A DNA stretch of 64,000 nucleotides from Nageia nagi (taxonomy: Eukaryota > Pinophyta): assembly GCA_050084985.1 (NCBI GenBank), contig JBITNC010000001.1:112096001-112160000 (forward strand), in the 5' to 3' direction. Below are positions 49,147 to 61,231 of the stretch, piece after piece (position 1 is the first letter of the stretch; each line of letters opens with the position of its first letter). The position numbers were made by a program, and so were the translations under genes. The notes beneath the pieces were generated by a model. It saw only the letters and a program-made list of their open reading frames with translations, ran no database searches and was not told the DNA's origin.

Positions 49147-52100
49147 TGTAGTGATACTCCAACTCTCACCATCTAACAACCAATAAATTTAAGACTATTT
49201 TTTTATATATTGTTGATTGATTATTGAATTCTTTACTATTTAGGGACTTATATCCTACATGATTTACATATTGATAAATTATTGACTTTATTTAGTCTTC
49301 ATCCTTTCTTTCTAAATATAAGGGTTTGTGCACTAGGCATTCCATCCTTGCTTGCAAGTGGATATTCTAATGATCGTACTCTTTTTTTATTTGGACTTAT
49401 TTACCATATCCTTAATTCTTAAAAGGTGTATTATTATTCTGTAAAGGTTTAATATTGCTAGTTTAAGTGCAAATCAATGTTCAAGATAACTTATGATTTC
49501 GATCCCATACAATCTCAAGCATTATAAATTATTTCCCATATTATCCCCAAACTATCCAATTTCAATCCCAAAGGTCCTAATATTTCTCATATGGTCCTCA
49601 ATCTTAATTTGGGTCTGTATGAATAATTTGGGATCCTTTCCAATCACTTGAATTTTTAATAATCCATAATTTACATTAATTAATTTCTATAATTTGTAAG
49701 TAAAAATAAGCACCATAACCTACTTTAGTTTCAAGTGAGGTCATGTACTTTGATGATATTTTCTAGCCCTAGTTTTCCACTTCATTCCTTAAACGTATTA
49801 TATAAACTATAAAACTCTTAAAAGTTAACAATTTCTTAAATAATAAATAAGCAATAAATAATAATTTGAATCAACTAAGGCATCTTATTTAAATATAATC
49901 CAAACATACAATAGATAAGACACAAAATAGAAAGTAAATCCCTAAAACATGTCATTAGTAATAAAAATTCATCTTTGTCTTCAAATCTCTATAACACTAT
50001 ACTATGTACCTTTGATCATCTAATGAGATAAATGATAACCATGAATGAATTCAATACTTGTCAAAATGAGTCCAAAAATACAAGAATCATAACCTTTGAC
50101 ATATTGGTTAGCTTTTCTTCTTGCTAGTCTTCTATGTTTTACATCTAATATCAAATAATTACAATACATTAACGAATATTTCTTGGACATTGATGTCTAG
50201 TAGTAAAAGAACACCTTATCCTTACTCATTCAAATCTTCTTGTCATGTACACTCAAGGTTTTCATGGATGAATGGTTATAAGTACTAAGATGTGGATCTC
50301 AAGCATAAGAGGATCATGATAACTCATTATTATTTTGGACCCAAATGCATATGTTCATTCTATTTTATTTAATAATAAATCATTTATTAAGGATTTATCT
50401 TCTTTATGGTCTCAAAATGTTTTATGCTTTTATAAAGCTACCTCTCTTCATTGACCTTAAATTATGACACAATCAATCATGATCCAAATTGTAGTTTATC
50501 ATTCAAGAGATCCTTAGCAATAACACCAACTATATATAAAAGAATATTTAAATTTCATAACAATTTTCCAATTCCATAAATAAATAATTTAGGACATTAT
50601 TATTAATTAATCATTATCTAGAATTAAATCATAAAATAAACATTTGAAATCTAATTTTTAAAATAAAAGTACTCTAAATCTTGCCAAATCTTGTAACTTT
50701 TACTTTAATATCTATATTTTCCCAAAGATTTTTTTTAAGACAATTATATTCATTATAAAATCTAACTTACTTTAACTATTCTCTTATTATTGAAAATCCT
50801 TTTAATTAAATGTTATTCTTTTGATAATCATTAGTAGATTGCTTGTTACTAATATATATGTATTTGTAACATATGTTTTTATATTAATGATATGGACATG
50901 AATTTCTATCCATCATGTAAGTAATATAGAAATATAGAAGCACATAGATAAAAGAGACCATATAAGGAGATCTGTTATGTGTAGAGGAAGAACTTGTGTT
51001 GAGAAGTAGTAGTAGTCATTGAAAGGCTGAGCAAGGAATGTAACATCCTCAATGTTAAAAGGAGAATTACCCAAGTGGAGAGTAATTAACCTAGCACAAA
51101 AGAATAGGAATAATAGTAGGGTACACATAAATTGAGTTTTCTAAATATGTAGGAGAGCATTAGATAGGATAAAAATGTTCTCTTTTTAGCCATGAGGATC
51201 TTTCTAAACATGTATGCAAAAAGGAGAAGAATAATATAATGTATAACATCATTTTCATGGATAGCAATTAATCATTTAATTCACGCAAAAAAAGCATATA
51301 AAAAAAGGATCTTCTAATAAGATGTAGTCTTTAGAGTTAGAGCCAAACTTTGAAATCTTCTTTGATGACTTTCCTAATGAGTCCCAAGGTGCAAGCTCCA
51401 TGAAGAGGGTATGGAATCCATCAATGAACACTTGAGAATGGTTTTTTACCTCACAAAATGTGAGGAATAATAAAGACTTGGAAATGGTTTCATGAATTAC
51501 AAAGGTAATACTATATGCACATAAAGAAAATGATTTTATTACAAAAGTGCATGAGAAGATAAAAGAGTCATTCAAAGAGCATTTAATAATGGTGTTTTTA
51601 CATGAATATTGAGGGTGTGTTCCATCCTCTAGCCATACATGTAAAAACATTAATGCAAGGAGAACATATGCAAAGTGTTTCATAATATGCTTATTGTAAA
51701 CATAGTTTTTGTAGCCTTTTTCAGCATTCTTTATGCAAACATAGTTTCATGGACTAGTTTGATGAATTTTTTGTTAAGATACAATAATTTGGATAAAAAA
51801 CCATACTCTAAATTTAACATGATGCAAACAATGTGCACATTTTGTTATGATTAGGATGCACCACTATGGATGTTCTAAAAGATAATATGGAGATCTGATG
51901 TGAGGAATTATTACTTTTTTAAATGTTTTGGATATGAGTGACCTAGTAGAGCAAAATAATACATGTAGTATGAAATTGATTGAAAACATGCGCAAATGTT
52001 TTTTTTTTATATTTTTGTTGAAAGAAAATATCCATCAAGTATTCACAAATAAATATGATGGGAAAAGCTACATATAAAGTTTAGATTTAAAATTATAGAT

Positions 52101-53346
52101 CTTCTAAAAGCTGACCTTGTTTTATCATACCAAGAAATTTAATATTTTTATCTTTTTAACATTACCATTAGGTAGAAAGTAAAAAACTTCACATGTCATA
52201 TACCAACCCAAATGGTCTTATCCAAGTACACTAATAGTATTAAAATATTTCCATAGACCCTTTTTTTTAACAAATTAAAATAAATGCAAAACTACAATAA
52301 ATGCATAAAATAAGCTTTACAATGTATCTAAATAATAAAACCTTACATATGAAATACTAAAGAATTTTAGAGAAGCCTTTATATTGTACTATGGTAGTAG
52401 AAGCAATTAAATGAATCTTTCCTTCAAACTAAAAAAAATAATACATTCTTAAGGTAATAAAACATTTTGACTAAACATCCAAAAAGTAAGAATGAAAGTA
52501 CCAAACGCTTGAAGAAGAGGGGATCCTTTTTCTCATAGGACTCAAACTAAATTTCTTAGAAAGAATGGAAGAGAATGCCCATTCCTCTAAAAATCCTCAA
52601 TATTATTAGGCCAAATGGGACTAATACTTCCAAGAAAAGAACTATCGTTCCACCTCATCACATTTGCACATAAAGGTGGAGATGTTGATATTTTTGTAAA
52701 TGTTTTGAGACATGTACAAGACCTTATTTCAAATAATTAGCACCTACCTTCAAATAATAAATTGGGTGGGGTTATGAACTCAATTATTTTAGAGGTGTTA
52801 AATTAGTCTAATTATTAAGAAAAGATAAGAGTTAATTCTTATCCTCAAGTTAAATTTGATTAATTATTACCAGTGTCCTTGGTTTAAGTTAGAATTCTAA
52901 TCAATAAAATATTCTTTGCAAGTAAGAAATAAAGTTTCCAAAATGCATATTAATCTTTTAAACACACATATATTACCTACATCAATCCCTTCATCTTGCA
53001 ACATCAATTTATTAGTGTACATTCACATCCACACATAGATACATTTTTAAAAAAATAGTTTTAATATGCATCTATATGATTTATGAAGGGTCCTTATGAG
53101 TTTTTCAGCAAGTCAATGCTAATCATTTCCTCACTCTTACCAATCTATTCCCTTAACCAATCATCCTAGTTCCTTCTCTAGATCAACTTGTTACCTACAT
53201 CATAAATATTCTTGAAGCTAGCATCACATTGATACAAGGAATACATTTTTCCATTTATCATCACATAGCAATAATTTTAAACATAGTTTCATTCACATCC
53301 TTAATGGTGCTCAAAGTCGACTAGTTCCATTAGGTGGGTCGTTACA
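49147..53346 (-). mobile_element. 4.2-kb LTR-like insertion with 5-bp target duplication (solo LTR or long LTR element)
   Basis: Block X is interrupted exactly here. TGAAT occurs before (49142-49146) and after (53347-53351) the insert, and the uninterrupted site is seen in X1 and X2 ('aaatatgaatac'). The insert runs TG...CA. On the minus strand it begins 'TGTAACGACCCACC' and ends 'GGAGTATCACTACA', a start and end style common in plant Ty3/gypsy LTRs. I find no internal pair of LTRs and no gag-pol, so a solo LTR of unusual length or a decayed element is inferred. The interior is AT-rich. Confidence 0.65.
51276..51683 (-). CDS. 135-codon ORF inside the LTR-like insertion, unknown function, possible secretion signal
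   Basis: This is the longest open frame in the window in sequence of this composition. The N-terminus 'MKHFAYVLLALMFLHVWLED' has the form of a cleaved signal peptide (basic residue, hydrophobic core), and several Cys follow. I recognise no family. It lies on the same strand as the inferred orientation of the surrounding LTR-like element. A second 71-codon hydrophobic frame lies downstream at 50913-51128. In AT-rich DNA such a frame can arise by chance, so coding status is unproven. Confidence 0.22.
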   Translation of the reverse strand: MKHFAYVLLALMFLHVWLEDGTHPQYSCKNTIIKCSLNDSFIFSCTFVIKSFSLCAYSITFVIHETISKSLLFLTFCEVKNHSQVFIDGFHTLFMELAPWDSLGKSSKKISKFGSNSKDYILLEDPFFICFFCVN

Positions 53347-55420
53347 TGAATACATCATGGTAAGAAGATTGGGAGGAGAGATTATGGGATCAAGATTTAA
53401 GAATATTTATGAGGACATATGAAATAATTACAAACTAATATTTTCCATTACCTCTCTCATTATTTGAAATTTTAAGGTTGATATTCATAGTGTTGGTAGA
53501 TTCTCTACTCCTATTTTGATCTAGTTAGTGGTTCCATCACATTTCTATTAGGGAGTTAGATCTATAGAATGTTGGCCACTGTATTTTAGGAATAACAACT
53601 CTACAAGGTAGAGAATAGGGAGTTGAAGATATATGACCACACTAAAGTAGCTACTTGTCTCAAAGATAGAATGTAAGATTAATCACCTAGGAATATGCAT
53701 TATCTACTTACCAAGAAGAATACAATATGTATTGAACTAAAACCATTCCAATCCCAAAACAAGACAAGGAAGTGTTACTTATGTGGTCCTCAAATAAATG
53801 ATAATAATGCATTACAATAATATTTATAAGATACAAGAAGTGAATAGAAGACCCACAATGTTGGTAGTTTAGGACTCAAGCTAGATAGAGGTCATGCAAA
53901 TGCAAGACCTCTCATACACATATTATGATGTGCACTCTCCACATTTGGAGATGCTAGGAAGAGCCCCCTCCCAAGTGCAATGGAATTTCCCTACCTAGGC
54001 AATCATCCTTGCCGATCACCCATTGAAACCTCCTAGTTAAGTATACTTTCATGCTTCTCCTCCCATCCAATTTATCCTCTATTTTCATATCCTCCCCCTC
54101 GACACTCTTGCATGTGGGATCATCATGGAATCTTATGTTCAATTTAAGCATACATAAATAATTTGTAGCTTCCCAATATATTCTTTAATGGTCTTCAATG
54201 GTGCCACCCCATTTAAGCTCATATTGAGTTTATGATATAATAGCTTTAACAAAATTTACACTGCATACCATACATTCCTTTTATAATATAGAAATAAAAC
54301 CTTTATTGCATTATAATATATATTTTTTCTAATAATTTAAATAAATAATAAAAAATAAAATATCATACATAGTTTTAATTATGTTTATAAAATTTTATAT
54401 ATGATTTAGATGTCAACAAAATTAATCATTCATATCTTTTTTGAGAATAAAGAGTATTGCTACCTTAGAAATAAGGTTTTTTTGTCAATTCAAGGTGTTG
54501 TGGGCTATCCTAGATTCAAAGGTATAAAAGGTATAATATAACACCTCACTAATAGGACATGTGTGAAATGATTAATTTTCATCCTCTTGAGTTCTCCTTA
54601 AGAAAATAATCATTACTAGATGTTATTTTAACACATATGCTAATATAGATTTAAAAAGATTAAATCATTGTATTTTAGTATTTATGTCGATCATATGTAA
54701 TATGTTATTTAAAATATCTATATTTACCTGAATAGTTAATATGAAAATTATAGTTAACTACTATTCATTATTTTTTTTACAAAATCTAATATATGTTATC
54801 ATATTAATAATATAATATTTCTATATTATAACATTTCATGTTTGATTACAAGTAGTCTTTTTATTTTTATTTTATGCATATCTCACTACTCATAATCATG
54901 GGAAAATGATGTAAAACTAAAATATTTATTAAATTAACATATCATTACTACCATCTCAATTATTTATATATACTTCATATCAAGTATATTGATTATTTTA
55001 TTTCACATATCTCACATATAAAAGGTTGTTAATCTTTAATTGCAAATAATCCCTCCATACAATGCTATTCAAGGTGTAAATGAATAATGATGCTATTATA
55101 ATATAAACAATTTGAATATATTTTAATAAATTAATGATAAGTCATTATAGTATATAAAAAATTTGTTATTTAATAATTAATTGTATATTTTTTAATCTAT
55201 CATTTATTCATCTTGTTTATTATACTATTATAATTGTAATATTTGTTTTTAATAATATTTTATCTTGTATACTATATAGGTAACATCATTGTCATAAATT
55301 ATATTTTTTATATCTTAATTATAATTCAATATATATTACAAAACTGTATTAATAAATATATATATGGAGTTTAATATTATAAAAGATAAAATTTTATTAT
55401 CAAGAGAAGTAATTTATTGT
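53347..55420. repeat. Block X, copy 4, right part
   Basis: It matches 2408-4800 and 11305-13950. From about 54540 to 55150 it shows many one-base losses compared with the other copies. No gene is present; the 65-codon minus-strand frame at 53954-54151 is not kept in X1 or X2. Confidence 0.78.
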
Positions 55421-57010
55421 AATGTTTTTTTGCTTATTTTATTGTTAGTTTGATAAAGTTAGTATGAATTTTATACATTTTTCTTTTCCATATCAATTAT
55501 ATTTGAATAAATATGACATTATATTCTTGCACAATCCTCTAAATTTTGAAACTCATAATGATTGAGGAAGCAATCCATCATATTTTACTTAGATACAAAG
55601 ATCATCCAACATATTTATGGTTTTTACTACTTTTTAGTACTTAAAATACAATTTATATCCATTATGTCCTTATGAATTATTAAGTTGATATATCATATGC
55701 AAATACTTTATTTTATTACTATATTTTCTAATAGTATGATTACAAATTACTAGGGTAAAATAACATGCAAATACCATATTATCAAAATGGATACATGAAA
55801 ATTTCATATTATAATGTAATAATTGAAATTCATAATATTATAATAAAATTTTATTTCATAAAAAATTACATATATTTGTGTACTAAATTTTATTTATCAT
55901 TTAAAAAATAAATACGTATCTGTAATCTCTAAAAATTAATGAATATAAATTATTTATCAATTATTCAACATCCTATGACTTCTTTTTATATATAATCTTA
56001 ACAATTTACATGATAATAAAATAAATAATAATAATAATAATTAAAAAAAAACACTAAAATAATGATGATGATGATGATGATGTAAGCATAATAATCCAAA
56101 ATTAATTGTAAAAAAAATCTTGATTTGTAGAGATAATTTGAGAAGAAAATAAAAAAATTATATCATTATGCACATATCAATAACTTTTTACTTTCAAAAG
56201 TATTAAATAATAACGATTGTTGTCAGGTTATAAGTTAATAGTTATAATAGTAAAATATAAGTATGTTGTATTATTAAAAATATTTTATAAAACATAATAT
56301 TCTTAAATTTATCAAAATGATTATGAAAGTAAATATTTATTGTAAATATAATCTTCTTGTAATCATAATACATTAATTATGTGTTTGTACCTATAGGAAT
56401 TATTATCTATTAAAATATTTTCCATGTTCTTCACAAGAATATTGCATTCAATCAATAAAAAATAAAGTAAATAATAAGATAAATGTTAAACTATACTTTT
56501 TTAGATATATCATTAGAAAACCAAACAACATCCACATAAGAAAAATTAAAATTCAAATGGAAAATTTTATATTCAATCCAATAAAAAATATTATATATAA
56601 TAATTACAAAGGAAATTAAAGAAAAATATACTAGCTGAAAGTATTCAATAAAAATAAGTTCATATCTATTTCAAAGTATGATATTGAACTATCACTTTTT
56701 AAAAGATCATATTTTTAAGTAATAACACATGTTATTATGGTAAATTTATTTTTATTACTATTTAATTTATGAAATATTTGTTATAAATTAATTATGTTAT
56801 ATAAGATGTCTTATTTATAAATTAAATGATTAGTTAAAAGATATAGTATGATAATATGCAATATTAGTATAATGATAGCACACGTGGCCATGTAAAACAA
56901 AAAAAAAAAAATTGAAAGCTAAAATCTATTTCATGGTCCACCTCTTCTATAGCAAATTCTCAATTGCCAATTTGGAAATGAGCTTCCAAAGCTCAAAGGA
57001 GAATGCCTAC
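55421..57010. repeat. T repeat, diverged copy 4
   Basis: It is collinear with T units 1-3 ('agtttgataaagttagtatg', 'gcaatccatcatattttact', 'aacacatgttattatggtaa'), including an (AAT)n run and a (GAT)n run at 56063-56082. It ends inside the unit and passes into block L, so the 2OGD pair present after T3 is missing here. Confidence 0.8.
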
Positions 57011-58900
57011 GGCATAAAATTACATCCAAATAAATCAAACAATTTTCTTCATAATATTTTATTTCTTTCATGGGATCTACATGACCTTAGTAGCCCATTT
57101 CATTTGCTTGTTTCTTTATTTTATTTTTGAAAAATAAATAATCTCATTCTAATAATAAATGCTTTTCCACCAACATGTATTCAAACCCAGGATTAATACA
57201 TACAACCAATTCAACTATGCATATAACCTAAAATTAGAAGTATATATTTATACAAGAAATGAAAGTTATGCAAATGAGAATCAATATTATATTTATTTTA
57301 TATAAAACTTATATCATTTTGTATGATATTCATATTTTAGACCATCATATCCCTTTTAGTCAAGTGATTCAAAAATTCTAAACTTTTGAATTAGAATGAA
57401 CTTCAAATTCATGTGAGATAACTAGATGAGATCTTTATAAAATATCATGAGAGTTGGAATTTTTAATGAGTTAAAAAATTTATGTGAGATAACATCAAAT
57501 TAATGTGAGATATGAAATTAGCTTTATAATATAAGTTGGAGCAAATTTTTGATTATATTCATGCAAAAAAGAGCAATCATGAAAAAGGAAAGCTAAAAGC
57601 TATACCTAAACCACTAAAAACTTGGACGACTATGGTCATGATGGTGAATCTTGATGATATTGTTACAAAGAAATTAGGGATAAGAATCATCAAGAATGTT
57701 GATAGGATTACATTCTCAAGGACATTTTGGATAATTTAAGGGATAAGAAAAGGAATACTTTGATCGGATGCTTCATTGCATTAATGTCATACTTAGATCA
57801 TATTCATCACTGAATTAGTAAACATTGTAGAGTATCTCGATAAGTTGATAGAGTTGGTTTACCTCATGAATATTTAGTCTTTTTTTTTTACAAATGCATA
57901 AGACATGAACAAGGTTACAAAGTTGGGCAAGTTCTTATATACTTTTTATTTATGTAGGAGACAAAGATGAAGAAGGCTAAAGCGGAAGAAGTGGAAAATA
58001 ATGTTTGAAGGGGAGTATATTTGTTTTGGAGAGAATAAGATGGCCTATCAATGGATCTATTTAGATTATGAAATCTAACTACTAAAAAAGGTTTTCCCTA
58101 TCCTAATACATCTAATAGATTTCTTCATACAAATAGTAAAATAATATTTTGCAACTACATCCTATAGAAAATAAACCAGTAAACAATAAATCAGGCATAA
58201 CTAAATAATTCTAATAAATTTCTAAAATACTCATTTAATGTATGTACATTTTAAAAATAATATAATTTGTATATTAATTTGTCACTATTTTATAAAAGAT
58301 ACTGACGTAAAAAAAAAATATAAAAAATAAAATTAGATATTACCATAATTATTTATGTCATTCTTTTCAAAAACAAGAATCATGTTATAAATTAAATATT
58401 TGATATAAGAAAATAATATATAAATAAAACTTAACCTATATTTCTTTTAATGTCTAATATTACAATAACATATTTTAAAATATAGTATTTATAATGAAGA
58501 AGTTATATGTTACTATGGAGCTTTTTAAATAACTATATTTAATTCCTTTATAGTTCCTACCTTTTTATAATTAGATAAGTAAAGTAATAAAATACTTTGT
58601 TATTATTGTTAGTTTTATGATGCATCTATATCCAAAGCATTTTTGCCACTTTGGATTGGAGTAAACAAAAAATAAATTTTTATATGGATTTTGTATGAAA
58701 TGAATAATTTCTGAACCAATTAAAACTAATCATGCATGTTTTATTCTTTGTATGGTATATGGAAATAATCCATCAAACATGTGTGATTGTAGCACTATTT
58801 AACACAACAAACACACTTAATTTCATAACTCTTCTTTATTTTTGAAATAATAGTATACAACTTAGAAACTTGCTTGATATTGTTAGCTCATGTTCTTTTT
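57011..58900. repeat. Block L, copy 2
   Basis: It is collinear with 26600-29440, with a deletion of several hundred bases in the middle. It carries the second DUF4283 relic. Confidence 0.8.
57536..57960 (+). pseudogene. DUF4283/retroelement gag-like relic, copy 2
   Basis: The frame from 57536 includes 'PKPLKTWTTMVMMVNLDDIV' followed by 'TKKLGIRIIKN', the same start as the relic at 27.2 kb. Homology ends near 57930, before the zinc knuckle. It is not functional. Confidence 0.55.
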
Positions 58901-59902
58901 GATGTTGTTCACTCCTTTTATGCTCTTGATATGTGATAATAGTTTTGATGACAAGGTATAAAAATTTAACATGTTTGCATTATCTATACTTTTCTCAATG
59001 TTGTCCACATAAAATAAAAAATAATTAAAAAATTAAATCCAATGGTCAAAAACCAAAAAAAATAAAGTTAAAAATTTAAATCCAAAGGTTAAAAACTATT
59101 TCATGGTAGGCCTACTCTCTAACAAAATTTAAGGTGTGGATTTCACAATGAGCTTGGAAAGGATTTCAAAATGAGCTTCAAAAGCTCAAAGGGTACAACT
59201 ACGGCTTAATGAATTAATAAATTTTAAATAATTATAGTTAGAGATAAAACAAATCAAAATAATTTCTTTTTGAATTTAACTTTGAATACATTTTAAATTT
59301 TTCTTTTACTAATTTTAACATTAATTCAAATAATTGTATAATTATTCATCATCCATGTACTTTTATTTGTATTTCTCTATGACTATTTGGCATCATCTTG
59401 TAAAATATAAAGAACTATAAATAAATACTGATAAATATTCTAAATTGTAATAATAATATGACATATAATCCATTAGAATAAAATTATAAATAAGATAATC
59501 ACTATTATAATAACAACCAAATATATCTAATACTTTGAAATAAAATTTATCTAATATTTTATGTTTAATTTAATTATGTTGGTAGTCTTTCTTAGAAGTT
59601 TTGTGAAAACAAGTTCAAGTCTCCTACCCAACTTAGTGAGAAAAAAATATCCTATTCACTCAAGTTAAAAATAGGAATAATAAACTATAAATAGCCAAAT
59701 TTTGATAAAAAAAATATTTATCAATTTATCCATTCTCTAATGTTGAATTAGCCTTCAAGTTAAAAATTGAGTTTCAAATTCTAATCTTTATGCTAAAATA
59801 ATTTACAATGAAAATATGATATACTTAAATGAATCTAGCTTATACACCCCTACCACTTCTCATTGATATTTTGTATTCATGGAAATTAAACAAGAGACAC
59901 AA
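58901..59902. repeat. Block Y, copy 4
   Basis: It matches 29450-30366. It includes a small local duplication ('ggatttcacaatgagcttgg' / 'ggatttcaaaatgagcttca', 59136-59185). It appears noncoding. Confidence 0.75.
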
Positions 59903-60007
59903 TCTATAACACTAATTATAATTCCCATTCTTTAGAATTCCTATTCTCCAAGGCATGCCTAAATTGGTTGATTTTCTAAGTTGTATATAATGGTCATCCA
60001 CAAGTAA
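59903..60007 (-). pseudogene. 2OGD last-exon tail, relic 4
   Basis: The minus strand reads 'LVDDHY', then after a shift 'INQF', 'HALENRNSKEWEL' and a stop. It is shorter than the other tails because of small deletions at both the DHYP region and the C-terminus. Confidence 0.78.
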
Positions 60008-60985
60008 AGTATAAAAAACCACTTCAACTTCCCCTATACTAGTTTGGAAACAAAACATCAACATTAGTGAACTTGGATGGAAAGATGAACAAAAAATAAG
60101 ATCCTAAAATATGAAGTCAAAATACTCTTGTATCCCTACGACTGCTATTGAACAATATATATCTTCTAGGTCTAAGTTAAGTTGAGCTTCCCAAGTTGGT
60201 CTTAAGTCATGTGAATAAGTTAGAGACTGATTCACAAACCAAAACATGTCATATCAACTATAAGATGATCCTAGATGATGCTAACATCTCTTTCCACTAT
60301 TTATTGAATTACTGAGATCTTTTATTTCTTATTGATCTCATTTCAAAGTAAAATATGAAAACCTTTTAATGAAATTTTTTTGACACCCATGATCTTCATA
60401 TGATGTAATGTTTTTAATATTATAATATGTATTTATTGAATAAGTAATCAATGTACTAGGGTAGTATGAAAATTGATATTATAAATTATATTTTATAATA
60501 CTTAACATTTAAAAAGGCTAAATTACAATAATTTTGTGTATTGAAATATCTTAATTTATTTATTATTTTAAATTTAAAGTATTATTTGATAATATAGGTT
60601 TCAAATATTTTAAAGGTTATGATATTATTTTAGTTTTTTAAACAATTTAATTAATATGATATACTTAATTTGTTCAAGATTTGAAATAAGTATCATTCAT
60701 ATGACATATATTTCATCAAGTAGTTAGGTTCTATAGCATGGTTAGGAAAATCAACCTATTGAAAGTAAAGGTAAAGGTAAAAGTAAAGGTAAACTAGCTA
60801 TTGCAACCTTGTGCAATGGGTATAGTGTAGATTATTAATTGTGCTTTCTAATTTTAAGTGTTTATTTTTATTAAAATAGATGACATAATCAAAACATTTA
60901 ATTAATATGTATTTAATTAATAAATAAATAAGTTTCCTACAAGATGTTAAAAAATTCAATTATTTTCTAATAGGGAAACAAGAAT
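60008..60985. repeat. Block Z, copy 5
   Basis: It is collinear with 7600-8640, with part of the start deleted. A short 'aaaggt' run lies at 60766-60794. No gene is seen. Confidence 0.75.
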
Positions 60986-60989
60986 TAGG

Positions 60990-61225
60990 TACCTTAGGAG
61001 TAGTTGAGTTGAAATCTTTGTCTTGGACAACATTTTCTCTTCCCCCAACTGAATCTCTTCATCCTTAATAATTGCCTCTATGCTTCATCTTTAGAAACCC
61101 TTATGGTAGTTAAGCATGAGAGGTTGGTCTTCCACCAAACCTGCCAACTTTCTAGAGCCATGGAGTGGTCTAGCGGTAGTGTTATCTCTAAAATGCACAC
61201 AACTAGTAGTAATTCCAAGATATCT
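60990..61225 (-). pseudogene. Exon Q relic 4
   Basis: The minus strand reads 'SRKLAGLVEDQPLMLNYHKG', then, in another frame, 'RENVVQDKDFNSTTPK'. The phrases are shared with the other three Q copies. Confidence 0.38.
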
Positions 61226-61231
61226 TAAAAA

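Noticed and set aside
53954-54151. 65-codon minus-strand frame
   Set aside because: The frame is broken in the aligned parts of X1 and X2, and no motif is visible.
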